Below are positions 43,042-51,866 of a stretch of DNA of 64,000 nt, piece after piece. The translations under genes and the position numbers were made by a program. The DNA comes from Brevibacillus reuszeri (GTDB taxonomy: Bacteria > Bacillota > Bacilli > Brevibacillales > Brevibacillaceae). Location of the stretch: NCBI RefSeq assembly GCF_002897295.1, contig NZ_BEXF01000010.1, forward strand, positions 124,001-188,000, in the 5' to 3' direction. Below the pieces are notes generated by a model, which saw only the letters and a list, made by a program, of their open reading frames with translations, had not been told where the DNA came from and ran no database searches. How positions within the stretch are numbered: the first letter of the stretch is position 1; every line of letters begins with the position of its first letter.

Positions 43042-44160
43042 TTATCGGAATCGCAGAACAACGCTCTCGTCAACTTCCTTGGCTTGGACCATGACGCGAA
43101 ATCTCCCCCCTAAGCCAGCAGGGTCAATCAATTGCTGGATAGCACGGTTTCGTTTCATTGCCGGGCTTCTGAATGGATCGGTATCCATGTGAGACACAGC
43201 CTTTTCCAGCAGTCCATTGCGCATCAAAAAACGATCCTGTCGCATGTAGGCCCACTCCCGCAGTCCAGCCTTCTCGCCATGCTTGCTCCAGTCTGAAAAG
43301 TTGACGTGTGCCGTAATGTCTTGTTTTCCTATGTGAATATATGGATTATCATGTGCCTGATGACGATAATAACACATCAGTGTTCCTTGCTTGCGGCTTT
43401 GATGATACAAATCCTCCTGCAAGTCACCGTAATCGATAGTAACCACAAACCCTTTTTTCAGCAGGCGCGAAACATGCCCCGCAGCCTTTTCCAATTCCAG
43501 ATTGACCTCGATTCGCATTCCTGCGGCTAGCCTCATCTCCAATGCTTCCAAATACCTTCCCAGCTCAGGAGTGACCTCTCTACATTCCTCAATAAATTGG
43601 TCCTCCTGCTCTGTCACCCACACTTCCTCCCAGCCCGTCTTTTTCTTCTCGGCGATATGAACCGGAAAAGCATCCAGCCATTCATTGGACAAAATAACAC
43701 CTTCTATTTGTTCCCTTCCTGCTGCTTCTTCCAAAGATGAATACCATTTTTTCGTAACCGGATGATTTTCAAGCGCTTCTTTTTGGACCTCACGATGATA
43801 GGGACTCATCTCAATCATCATGACCGTCAGCGTCTCGTACAGCTCTGGCACGATGTCACGGATACGATCCAGCATGTGTCTGCATTGCGATCCTGTCCCC
43901 CCACCGATTTCTACAAGAGTCGGCGCAGTTATGTTACTTGCTTGCCACATATGTATGACGGCGTCTGCCAAGGTTTCAGCAAATACAGGGTGTACCGACG
44001 CACTTGTATAAAAATCCCCTTCTTTTCCGACTTTAGGCTTGTCCGACATGTAGTAGCCATAGGAAGGGTGGTAGAGAGCCAGTTCCATATATCGTGAAAA
44101 GGGAATGGCTTGCCCGGGTTGCTTCTTTATTTCCTCTCGAATCAGCGTATTCAAGTCCAT
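43042..44160 (-). CDS. MidA/NDUFAF7-family SAM-dependent methyltransferase
   Basis: This 372-residue protein starts LNTLIREEIKKQPGQAIPFSRYMELALYHP and has YYMSDKPKVGKEGDFYTSASVHPVF, the typical N-terminus of the DUF185/MidA family. TLVEIGGGTGSQCRHML is the SAM-binding loop. GVILSNEWLDAFPVHI is a conserved family segment. Mitochondrial relatives methylate an arginine of a complex I subunit; the bacterial substrate is unknown. SD AGGAGAAG precedes the ATG. Confidence 0.87.
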   Translation of the reverse strand: MDLNTLIREEIKKQPGQAIPFSRYMELALYHPSYGYYMSDKPKVGKEGDFYTSASVHPVFAETLADAVIHMWQASNITAPTLVEIGGGTGSQCRHMLDRIRDIVPELYETLTVMMIEMSPYHREVQKEALENHPVTKKWYSSLEEAAGREQIEGVILSNEWLDAFPVHIAEKKKTGWEEVWVTEQEDQFIEECREVTPELGRYLEALEMRLAAGMRIEVNLELEKAAGHVSRLLKKGFVVTIDYGDLQEDLYHQSRKQGTLMCYYRHQAHDNPYIHIGKQDITAHVNFSDWSKHGEKAGLREWAYMRQDRFLMRNGLLEKAVSHMDTDPFRSPAMKRNRAIQQLIDPAGLGGRFRVMVQAKEVDESVVLRFR

Positions 44161-44291
44161 TGGTCTCTTCTCCTGCTATCCAAATTCAAGCTATTAAGGC
44201 TATAATACGAAAAGAAGTCATACAATGTGAAAGAGATAAAGAGATAAGGGGTTCTCGAACGGTTCCCATCATGAAGGCAAAAGGTGAAAAT

Positions 44292-45365
44292 ATGCGCAAA
44301 TTCCTGCTCATCCTGTTGCTTCTTGTATGTCCATTGACCGTTTTCGCTCAGGAAGAGACATCCATTCCATTGGAGCAGCTGATCTTGCAGCAGCATTTCA
44401 CTCAAAAAGAGCTGGAACGAACACTGACGCTGATCAAGGCAGAAGAAACGCGGACATACGGGGAGATCGCACGGATTGATCTTGATCTGCAGCGCCAAAA
44501 GCTTGTCATTGAAGCCATGCAGCGCCACGCAGGTGAAGTGGCCAGAGCCTATTACACAGGTGAACGTGCCAATCTTCTGACCCTATTGTTAAATGCAGAA
44601 AATTTCAATGAGTTTCTGCTCATGTTTGATTTTATCCAGATCTTATACGAGCATGATATGAATCGGCTGGAGGCATACCAAGCAGAACGTACAAAATTGA
44701 CTGCGCTCCAGGTTGACAAGCAGGGCCGCTTAACCCTCTTACGGGATACTCGGAAAAAATATGAAACACAATTAGCGGAAATGCTTGCGATTCAGGCTGA
44801 AAAAGAAAAAAATGTGCAAAAGCTGGACGACCCGACTACGGTAGAGGCTCTCATGGACCATCTCATTGCCGATTGGGAAAAACGTGGCTTGCCCGCCTTC
44901 CAAACCTTTTTCGGTATGCTGGCAAAGGTCATGGTTCAGGTTCCAGAGCTCGCTACACCAGACCGCATCCAGTCTGACGGTCTATTTTCACACACCTTGA
45001 CCATCAAGCAGGATGATTTTAACCAGTTTTTGGTTGCCAAAGACGAGCTCTTTAAGCAATCGCGCTTCTCTTTTGAAGAAAACAAATTGATCGTCGAAGG
45101 TACATACGACCATATGGAGCTGCGCCTCGTCGGACAATATGAGCTCGTCTCCCCTACTCAGTTGAAATTTCACATTACGGAGCTAGCCTTCGACGGATTC
45201 GCCCTGCCGCCATCCACCATCGAAGAAATGGAAAAGGCGTATGATCTTGGCTTCTATCCCGAGCTCATCTCCCCGAACATTCAGGTAGAGGGCATCACGA
45301 TGCTCAACGAAGAATTAAAGCTGCAGCTAAAACTGAATCTTCCATTTGGATTTGGAAAGAAATAA
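44292..45365 (+). CDS. Secreted coiled-coil protein, function unknown
   Basis: This exported protein of about 357 residues has a signal peptide (KFLLILLLLVCPLTVFA). Residues about 25-190 form a long alpha-helical coiled coil (LTLIKAEETRTYGEIARIDLDLQRQKLVIEAMQ) broken by ARAYYTGERANLLTLLLNAENF, a pattern seen in the N-terminal coiled coils of PcsB/RipA/EnvC-type activators of wall hydrolases. The C-terminal half is a domain I do not recognise, with a phospholipid/LppM-like beta pattern at most. No hydrolase motif is present. ATG 44292 has AAAGGTG 5 bases upstream. It stands alone, divergent from the methyltransferase gene. Confidence 0.7.
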   Translation: MRKFLLILLLLVCPLTVFAQEETSIPLEQLILQQHFTQKELERTLTLIKAEETRTYGEIARIDLDLQRQKLVIEAMQRHAGEVARAYYTGERANLLTLLLNAENFNEFLLMFDFIQILYEHDMNRLEAYQAERTKLTALQVDKQGRLTLLRDTRKKYETQLAEMLAIQAEKEKNVQKLDDPTTVEALMDHLIADWEKRGLPAFQTFFGMLAKVMVQVPELATPDRIQSDGLFSHTLTIKQDDFNQFLVAKDELFKQSRFSFEENKLIVEGTYDHMELRLVGQYELVSPTQLKFHITELAFDGFALPPSTIEEMEKAYDLGFYPELISPNIQVEGITMLNEELKLQLKLNLPFGFGKK

Positions 45366-45366
45366 G

Positions 45367-45395
45367 GCCAGCTCATTTGTCAGCTGGCTTTTTTC
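45367..45395 (+). terminator. Terminator after the coiled-coil protein gene
   Basis: GCCAGCT (45367-45373) and AGCTGGC (45382-45388) then TTTTTTC form a hairpin 2 bases after the stop. It overlaps the end of the convergent capA-like gene. Confidence 0.88.
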
Positions 45396-46639
45396 TTGGA
45401 AACAATCGTGTTTACGTGCAGAGGCATTTCTTTTTGCAACTGCTTCATGTAGTTGATGGCTTCCTTTGTCAAGGTAGGAAACTTCTCATTGTTCTGAAGC
45501 CTTTCGAGTGTTTGCGGTACGGGATAAATGACATAATTGCGTTTGCCGTTCTTGCGATAAAAATGAACGTAGGTCGGGATCATTTCAGCCTCTTCAATGC
45601 TCGCTTCGCCAGCCTCGCTTTTGTGCAAGGTAAGCCTCAGAATTGCGCCAACGTCTTTGTAATCCCATCTTTGTGCCGAAATGAAATTACCCAGTGAGTA
45701 AGTAATCAAGCCTTTATGCTGGCGTCCATCCTCCAGCGTGACCGTTTTCCACTCATACGGCTGAACGACATGAGGATGCGCACCTAAAATCAGATCGGCA
45801 CCATAGGTGAGACATAGCTCCGCTGTCTTCTTTTGAGCATCATTTGGAAAGCGTTGATACTCTTCGCCGAAATGAAGGGCAACAGCAACGAGATCGGCAC
45901 CTCTTTCCCGTGCCCTTGCTATGTCTCTCTTGATCAGCTCCGGTGAAATCAAGTTAATAAGATAGTCCTTGCCTTGTGGAATCGGAATCCCGTTTGTCCC
46001 ATACGTATAGGAGACGAGCCCCAGCGTAAAACCATCTTTATGGATAAGCAATGGTTTGTCACGCTCCTCGGGACTTGCAAAGGTCCCTGTGTGCAAGATA
46101 CCGGCTTGATCCAGATACTTGATTGTCTGGAGGACTCCCTGCTCTTTCCGATCGAGCGAGTGGTTATTCGCAGTGGATACAGCCGTAAACCCTACCTCTT
46201 TCAAAGTCGGGGCAAGTGATTCTGGCGAATTAAACATTGGGTATCCAGTATATCCTGCTCCACTTCCACTCATGGTTGTTTCCAAATTCCCAATAACCCA
46301 GTCCGCTTCTTTAAACAACGGCTCCACATGGGTAAAAAAAGGTCTGAAATCATACGCTTTCGTAGCGGGATTCCAGGCTGCGTCCATTTGCTCCTGGTGT
46401 ACCATGATATCGCCAACGGCCATGACCGTGATTCGCTGTTCAGGAAAACGGGAAGGAGGATCGACCTGTGCTGTCTGGTGATTGGATTGCACAGATGGGG
46501 CGGGCTCGGAAGACGGTACTACGTTTTGAGCAGGAGCCTTTGAGAGCTGTTCCTGTTTGGCAACTGGCGGAACACACCCAGCTGCACTGGTGCACCCAAG
46601 CGCAACAACTAGCGCCCATAAACACCATCTTGTCCTCAT
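45380..46639 (-). CDS. CapA family lipoprotein (metallophosphatase-like)
   Basis: This 419-residue protein has a lipoprotein signal (LWALVVALGCTSAAGC, Cys about residue 22) and a Pro/Gln/Ser-rich linker. The CapA/PgsA metallophosphatase-like domain follows: VMAVGDIMVHQEQMD, DWVIGNLETTMSG, STANNHSLDRKEQG and DLILGAHPHVVQPYEWK. CapA proteins take part in poly-gamma-glutamate export and anchoring, but no capB/capC-like gene is visible nearby, so the role here is open. SD AAAGGAG precedes the ATG. The gene may be co-transcribed with the upstream YqgX-like gene, 92 bases away without a terminator. Confidence 0.88.
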   Translation of the reverse strand: MRTRWCLWALVVALGCTSAAGCVPPVAKQEQLSKAPAQNVVPSSEPAPSVQSNHQTAQVDPPSRFPEQRITVMAVGDIMVHQEQMDAAWNPATKAYDFRPFFTHVEPLFKEADWVIGNLETTMSGSGAGYTGYPMFNSPESLAPTLKEVGFTAVSTANNHSLDRKEQGVLQTIKYLDQAGILHTGTFASPEERDKPLLIHKDGFTLGLVSYTYGTNGIPIPQGKDYLINLISPELIKRDIARARERGADLVAVALHFGEEYQRFPNDAQKKTAELCLTYGADLILGAHPHVVQPYEWKTVTLEDGRQHKGLITYSLGNFISAQRWDYKDVGAILRLTLHKSEAGEASIEEAEMIPTYVHFYRKNGKRNYVIYPVPQTLERLQNNEKFPTLTKEAINYMKQLQKEMPLHVNTIVSKKKAS

Positions 46640-46731
46640 AACTCGTAGCTCCTTTTTTGTTGTGACCCCTTCCTTTTCGCCACCTATCTGCGATATCCTC
46701 TTCCTATCTCAAAAGAATCCCCTCATAAGAA

Positions 46732-47379
46732 CTAACGTAACAGCCCTGTCACAAATGGATTGAACGTCTTTTCGTGATCGATCGTCGTTTTAGGTCCATG
46801 CCCCGGATATACAATCGTCTCGTCGTCCAGCTCAAACAGTTTGTCTTGGATGCTCATCATCAAGGTTTCATAGTCTCCACCAGGTAAATCAGTACGTCCG
46901 ATGCTTTGGGCAAACAGCACGTCACCACCAAAGCAATGCTGCCCGATTACAAAAGAGCAGCTTCCTGGTGAATGTCCTGGCGTGTGCAGAACACGAATCG
47001 TAAAGCCTGCCAGCTCAAGGATTTGCTCATCGCGCAGCTCATACTCGGCACGCTCACAGACAATAGGCTGCGGCAAATTCCAGCGACTAGAACCGTTCAA
47101 ATCCGGATTGGTCAGCCACTCCTGCTCCAGCGGATGAATGTAGACAGGTGCTTTTGTCAGCTCTCTTACTTGATTGAGGCCACCGATATGGTCGAGATGG
47201 GCATGTGTCAGCAAAATAGCTACTACTTGCTTTCCTGCAAGTGCTTGTAACAAGCTCGCTGGTTCCATGCCGGGATCGATGACAATCGTCTCATTTGTAT
47301 TCGGATTCGTTATGACATACGCATTCGTTTGAAATCCTCCGAGCGCAAAGGCTTGAATGGTAAGTTGTTGGTTGCTCAT
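46732..47379 (-). CDS. yqgX: MBL-fold hydrolase (YqgX, glyoxalase II-like)
   Basis: This 215-residue metallo-beta-lactamase-fold enzyme has the metal motif THAHLDHIGG, followed by HTPGHSPGSCSFV, FGGDVLF and YPGHGPKTTIDHEK, the last typical of short glyoxalase II-like proteins. B. subtilis YqgX has been linked to bacillithiol-dependent methylglyoxal detoxification, which would fit a strain carrying bshC. SD AGGGAGG precedes the ATG. Confidence 0.88.
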   Translation of the reverse strand: MSNQQLTIQAFALGGFQTNAYVITNPNTNETIVIDPGMEPASLLQALAGKQVVAILLTHAHLDHIGGLNQVRELTKAPVYIHPLEQEWLTNPDLNGSSRWNLPQPIVCERAEYELRDEQILELAGFTIRVLHTPGHSPGSCSFVIGQHCFGGDVLFAQSIGRTDLPGGDYETLMMSIQDKLFELDDETIVYPGHGPKTTIDHEKTFNPFVTGLLR

Positions 47380-47441
47380 AGGAACCTCCCTGATTTTTTG
47401 ATACGATAGAGTAAATTTCGATTGTACGAGGTGAAACGTGT

Positions 47442-47945
47442 ATGCGCCATATGTACGGTGTGGAGCTGCAAGTACCGGCTGGCAAACTGCCGGGCTTCTA
47501 TGCTCAAGTCATACATAAAATCGGTGATCATGTCAATGTCTTCGACCGGGATAAACTGCTTTTTATCGTCGAAAATGAGGAAGAGTGCGAAAAGCTGGAA
47601 GCCATTTTAACGAAATCCTCGATGCTTGGCGACATTCTTCCTCTCCTGCAGCTTCCATCATCCACGCAGCTGAAACAGCTGGACGATTTTGGCTTTGTCA
47701 GTCAAAATGAGCATCTGTATGTCTACGCTGAGCGCGTCGCTTTATTCACTATTACTACAGGCGCAGGCTCTGAGCAAGATCGATGGGCAGCCTCTGAGCA
47801 GTTGCAGGAGCATCTGCTCGGAACCATCCCCCAAACGGCTGATGAGGCCCCTGTATGCTTGATTGACAGCAGCTTGACAGAGCTGGCAGATGGCATCGCA
47901 CGTGCGTATCAGACAAGCCTTACCTGGTTGTATCGTGAATCTTGA
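47442..47945 (+). CDS. Hypothetical protein
   Basis: This acidic protein of 167 residues has no membrane segment or signal peptide (starts MRHMYGVELQVPAGKLPGFYAQ). I recognise no family. It alternates strands and helices (DKLLFIVENEEECEKLEAIL, EHLYVYAERVALFTITTG), consistent with a small cytoplasmic alpha/beta protein. GAGGTG lies 8 bases before the ATG, and a strong terminator follows, so it is likely a real gene. It is divergent from the YqgX-like gene with a 62-bp gap. Confidence 0.75.
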   Translation: MRHMYGVELQVPAGKLPGFYAQVIHKIGDHVNVFDRDKLLFIVENEEECEKLEAILTKSSMLGDILPLLQLPSSTQLKQLDDFGFVSQNEHLYVYAERVALFTITTGAGSEQDRWAASEQLQEHLLGTIPQTADEAPVCLIDSSLTELADGIARAYQTSLTWLYRES

Positions 47946-47965
47946 GCTTTCCCATTTTGACTGAG

Positions 47966-48006
47966 AAAAAACGCCTGCTCCCTTATCAATAGGGGTAGGC
48001 GTTTTT
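47966..48006. terminator. Bidirectional terminator between convergent genes
   Basis: AAAACGCCT and AGGCGTTTT pair, with an inner CCC/GGG stem, and A and T runs flank both sides. It lies between the hypothetical gene and the convergent ABC substrate-binding gene. Confidence 0.9.
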
Positions 48007-48022
48007 GAGTAGCTGTTATTTC

Positions 48023-49840
48023 TTACTTGCTCTCAGCATACTTTTTCAAGTATTCCTTCACTTTGTTTGAATCTGCTTGCAGCTCCAGTCCTGTTTTGAC
48101 TAATGGCGTCAAGGTAGAGGATGCTTTGAATTTATTGTCATTATACGTTTTAATCAATTCCTCCTGATTAATCGCATACAGGACAGCTTTTCTCAAATCT
48201 TCGCTCTTGGATACCTCTCTGTTCTCCAGGTTGAACAAAAGATAGGCTACTCCGTTGCTTTCGAGTGTTTGCAGCTTGAGCTTGCTATCATTTTGCACTA
48301 AATCAAACTTCGTTTCGGGTATGCCGTAGTACACATGAATTTCGCCACTGCGGAGAGCTGCGAGTGCACTGTCCGCGTCTTTTATGAAGCGCACAACCAC
48401 CTTGGAAATTTTCGGCTCGAATTCAGTCCCCTTTCGATACCCAGGGTTTTTATAAAAGACAGCTTCGTAGTCATTTTTATAGGAAAGGATGTACGGTCCG
48501 CTTGCAGCAAGTGCATTGTTATAGGTAGCCCCTTCTGTTACTGTCGACTGGTCCCCGTAGGAAATATCCTTGTTCACATCATATTTTGCCACGTCAAATG
48601 TATTGATGCTCTCTACCTGCTTCTTGGAAACAATCCCTGCCGATTGATGCGCCAAATAGTTCAACACCTGCGGGAATGGTTTTGTCGTCGTAAGCTTGAC
48701 CACCTGGTATTTCCCTGATTGATTGTTCACATCCGCTTTATTACTTGTAAGTTCATGAATTGGCGCCTTTAATCCTTTTTCAAGCGCTTCTTTGATCGTA
48801 CCTCCAGCACCGGATTGTTTTACTGTGGACAGGACGGTTGGATCTGTAACGAGCTCGACATTTTGAATATGCTCGTGCAGGCTGTATGTGCGATGGTCGG
48901 GAACTGCATCCTTGTTTTTCGCGCGGTTCAGCGAGAAAATAACATCCTCGGCTCCCACTCGCTCCCCGGAATCAACGGCTAGCTTATCCTTGATCTTGGC
49001 GAAGCTGATATCATCGCGCAGCAGGAAGTAATAGTCCGAATTCCCCTCAGCAATCGCATAATTGTGAGATAGGGCACCCTCAGATGTGATTTTGTCATCA
49101 TCGGTGAGATTCACCAGACGGACATACATATTTGTATTCAGCATATTGATGGAACCATCATTGCCTTTGATCGGGTCCAGCGAGGTCAAGCTCGATATCG
49201 CTTGCTGCAAAATTAATGGGTCCTTATCCCGCTTCGATTCATCGACAAAATCAATCGCTTCCCACACCATCGATCGGGATTTGGACAAACGGACACTGCT
49301 CTCTTTCAGCACGGTATGATTTAAGCCCTGGCTCTTTAACGAAACATAGAGCGGTGCAATATACGCTTTATCAAAAACGAGGCGCTGTTCCAATTTTTCA
49401 TACGTCTCTTTATACTCCTCAGCTGTTTGCGAGGCCGCTTTATCAATCAGCTCGTCAATCTCAGGATCGCTGATCGGTCCCTTGTTATAGTCGCCTCCTG
49501 TTTTAAACAACGATCTGACCGCATAGTCGGGATTGCCCGTTACCGTCGTCCAGCTGGATATTGCCACGTCATAGTTCCCTGCCTTTTCCTGAGCCGTGTA
49601 GCTGCCGAAATCGGGTTGCAGATTCAGCTTTACGTTAAATCCTGATTTGGATAGCTGGTCGCGAATGACGTTGGCATCTGTTTCGTCTCTGCTCTGCGTT
49701 AGCAGCACAATCTCAACTGGCTTTTGCACACTCGGCTCTTTGCTATCCTCCTTGACTACATCCTTCTTCGTAGCAACCTCGCAGCCCCCAATCACTAGCA
49801 AGGTACTGAGCAGTAGTGCGGATAATCCTTTCTTTTTCAT
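48023..49840 (-). CDS. ABC importer solute-binding lipoprotein (SBP_bac_5 family), circularly permuted
   Basis: This lipoprotein (signal ALLLSTLLVIGGC, Cys20) is the extracellular receptor of a peptide/nickel-type ABC importer. In the usual family order the chain starts with the LDP region and ends with the 'G-YD--ISSW...D..IDELID.A....Y..LE...' lobe. Here that terminal lobe comes first (residues about 42-198: IRDQLSKSGFNVKLNLQ, NYDVAISSWTTV, DPEIDELIDKA, YEKLEQRLVFDKAYIAPLYV). The usual start then follows (about 207 on: ISSLTSLDPIKGND, GAEDVIFSLNRAKN, AASGPYILSYKNDYEAVFYKNPGY, LRKAVLYAINQEELIK), and the protein ends where the 'Y-DP-KA--LL' helix normally precedes the last lobe. ATG 49840 has GGGAGG upstream. 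It is last in the operon. Confidence 0.88.
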   Translation of the reverse strand: MKKKGLSALLLSTLLVIGGCEVATKKDVVKEDSKEPSVQKPVEIVLLTQSRDETDANVIRDQLSKSGFNVKLNLQPDFGSYTAQEKAGNYDVAISSWTTVTGNPDYAVRSLFKTGGDYNKGPISDPEIDELIDKAASQTAEEYKETYEKLEQRLVFDKAYIAPLYVSLKSQGLNHTVLKESSVRLSKSRSMVWEAIDFVDESKRDKDPLILQQAISSLTSLDPIKGNDGSINMLNTNMYVRLVNLTDDDKITSEGALSHNYAIAEGNSDYYFLLRDDISFAKIKDKLAVDSGERVGAEDVIFSLNRAKNKDAVPDHRTYSLHEHIQNVELVTDPTVLSTVKQSGAGGTIKEALEKGLKAPIHELTSNKADVNNQSGKYQVVKLTTTKPFPQVLNYLAHQSAGIVSKKQVESINTFDVAKYDVNKDISYGDQSTVTEGATYNNALAASGPYILSYKNDYEAVFYKNPGYRKGTEFEPKISKVVVRFIKDADSALAALRSGEIHVYYGIPETKFDLVQNDSKLKLQTLESNGVAYLLFNLENREVSKSEDLRKAVLYAINQEELIKTYNDNKFKASSTLTPLVKTGLELQADSNKVKEYLKKYAESK

Positions 49841-49899
49841 CTGAAATCCTCCCTGACCGTATGATGTCGCGATAAAATGAACCACTTAAAAAATGAGAA

Positions 49900-50883
49900 T
49901 TAATGATAGTGAATCAGTCCTTGTGCCAGCTCTTCCACACGATGGCAGGCGACAAAATGCTCTGTCTCGACTTCCTTCCATTCTGGATCTTTTTCTAGAC
50001 AGATGCCCTGTGCAAAAGGACATCTCGGAGCGAATCGGCAGCCTTGCTGTGGATTGATTGGCGATGAAATCTCCCCTTTCAAAATGATTTTGTCTTTCTT
50101 GTCCAGCACGTTGACAGAAGGGATCGCCGACAAGAGTGCCATACTGTATGGATGAAGCGGCCGCTTGAAAAAAGTCGATTTCGTTGCCTTCTCAATGAGC
50201 TGTCCCAAATACATGACACCCACATGATCTGAGATGTGCTTGACGACCGACAGATCATGCGAAATAAACATATAAGTCAGTCCCAGCTTTTTTTGCAGTT
50301 TCACCATCAAATTGAGGATTTGCGCTTGAACGGATACGTCCAGCGCGCTGACAGGCTCATCACACACAATGAAGCTGGGGTTGATCGCAAGTGCTCTGGC
50401 AATGACGATCCGCTGCCTGCGTCCCCCGTCAAATTCATGTGGATAAGAATTGCTGGCACTCTGCGGCAGCCCAATCAACTCCATCAGCTCAGCTACTTTT
50501 GCCTTTCGCTCCTTGTCTGACTTGTAGATGCGAAAAAAGGTCAACGGCTCCTCAATAATTTGGGAAACGGTCATTCTCGGATTCAGCGAAGCATATGGGT
50601 CCTGGAAAATAATCTGCATATGCTGCCTCATTTGCCGCATTTCCTCTTTCGAAAAGGTTGTGATGTCCATTCCTTTAAACAAGATTTTGCCTGCTGTCGG
50701 CTCATGCAGTCGTAGTATGACGCGTCCGAGTGTACTCTTTCCGCAGCCGGATTCCCCGACAATCCCGAGCGTCTCCCCCTGTTTCACGCTAAATGACACG
50801 TCATCTACGGCATGCAGCATGCCTTTTGGAACCGCAAAGAGCTTTTTTACATGCTTAATCTCCAGTAAATTTTGTAAGCTCAT
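49900..50883 (-). CDS. Oligopeptide/dipeptide ABC transporter ATP-binding protein (OppF/DppF type)
   Basis: This cytoplasmic ATPase subunit of 327 residues has Walker A GESGCGKST, Walker B FIVCDEPVSALDVS, a Q-loop IIFQDPYASLNPR and an H-loop MFISHDLSVV. The ABC signature reads FDGGRRQRI instead of the usual SGGQ-type, a variant I associate with some Firmicute OppF-like proteins. The C-terminal oligopeptide-transporter domain has the Cys cluster CRFAPRCPFAQGIC, which can bind an iron-sulfur cluster in relatives. Its start overlaps the upstream ATPase gene by 4 bases. Confidence 0.93.
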   Translation of the reverse strand: MSLQNLLEIKHVKKLFAVPKGMLHAVDDVSFSVKQGETLGIVGESGCGKSTLGRVILRLHEPTAGKILFKGMDITTFSKEEMRQMRQHMQIIFQDPYASLNPRMTVSQIIEEPLTFFRIYKSDKERKAKVAELMELIGLPQSASNSYPHEFDGGRRQRIVIARALAINPSFIVCDEPVSALDVSVQAQILNLMVKLQKKLGLTYMFISHDLSVVKHISDHVGVMYLGQLIEKATKSTFFKRPLHPYSMALLSAIPSVNVLDKKDKIILKGEISSPINPQQGCRFAPRCPFAQGICLEKDPEWKEVETEHFVACHRVEELAQGLIHYH

Positions 50884-51863
50884 GCCCTCACCTCATCTCG
50901 TACCTGGAGATGACATTTACTCAGATGCAGCTCTCCCTGCATCTTTGGTGAACTCGTTTCGCAAATGTCCATCTTATATTTGCAACGGGGATGAAAGAAG
51001 CAGCCTGTGGGTAATGCAGCGGGATTGGCCGTACTTCCTTCGATCTGATAAAGCATCTCCTGATCTTCCTCCAGCTTGGGGATCGATTCGAACAGTCCGA
51101 TCGTATACGGGTGCTTCGGATTGGTATACACCTCTTTAACAGTGCCAATTTCAACGATTTCCCCCGCGTACATGATCGCTACCCGATTGCAAGTCTGGGC
51201 GACTACTCCCAAATCATGGCTGATCAATATCATGGACATGCTGTATTGCTCTCGCAGCTGCTTCATCAGCTCGAGCACCTGCGCCTGGATCGTTACATCC
51301 AGAGCAGTCGTAGGCTCGTCTGCGATCAACAGCTCGGGGTTGGATAGAAGAGCCATCGTGATCAGTACTCTCTGCTTCATCCCCCCGGAAAATTGGTGCG
51401 GGTAATCACTGTAACGATCCGCTTTTACCCCGACGGTTTCAAGTAGCTCGATGACCTGCTTTTTCGCTTCCGCCCTGCTCACTTTTTTATGGGTCATGAC
51501 TGCTTCCGTCAGCTGGTCACCGACACGCATGATCGGGTTGAGTGCCGTCATAGAATCCTGAAAAATCATAGAGATGCCATTTCCGCGCAGCTGTTTGTTT
51601 TCTTTTTCTGTGTTGTGGATCAAGTTTTTCCCTTTGTACAAAATCTCGCCGTCCACAATGATCCCCGGCGGGTCAGGAATGAGCTGGATCACGGAAAGCG
51701 CAGTTGTCGTTTTGCCCGCTCCCGTTTCGCCGACAATTCCTAGGCTGTCTCCTTTTTTAAGCTTCAGGTTCACGCCATTCACTGCTTTTACTACACAGTC
51801 TTCTGTCACGTAATGGACATGGAGGTTTTTGATTTCGAGTATGTTTTCCACTGTCTCACCCAT
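50880..51863 (-). CDS. Oligopeptide/dipeptide ABC transporter ATP-binding protein (OppD/DppD type)
   Basis: This is the second ATPase of the importer, 327 residues. Walker A is GETGAGKTT, signature FSGGMKQRV, Walker B LLIADEPTTALDVT and H-loop ILISHDLGVV. The C-terminal domain has the typical PTGCFFHPRCKYKMDIC cysteine cluster. The start lies 4 bases from the stop of the permease and overlaps the next ATPase by 4 bases, so the set is translationally coupled. Confidence 0.94.
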   Translation of the reverse strand: MGETVENILEIKNLHVHYVTEDCVVKAVNGVNLKLKKGDSLGIVGETGAGKTTTALSVIQLIPDPPGIIVDGEILYKGKNLIHNTEKENKQLRGNGISMIFQDSMTALNPIMRVGDQLTEAVMTHKKVSRAEAKKQVIELLETVGVKADRYSDYPHQFSGGMKQRVLITMALLSNPELLIADEPTTALDVTIQAQVLELMKQLREQYSMSMILISHDLGVVAQTCNRVAIMYAGEIVEIGTVKEVYTNPKHPYTIGLFESIPKLEEDQEMLYQIEGSTANPAALPTGCFFHPRCKYKMDICETSSPKMQGELHLSKCHLQVRDEVRA

Positions 51864-51866
51864 CTT

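Noticed and set aside
47442..47945. Dismissing the 167-residue hypothetical frame as spurious
   Set aside because: It has a good SD, lies alone on its strand in the gap between two convergent/divergent genes and ends at a strong terminator, so it was kept as a gene.
48023..49840. Explaining the receptor as a fusion of two substrate-binding proteins
   Set aside because: Each canonical segment occurs only once and the total length is close to one normal receptor, so permutation explains it better than fusion.
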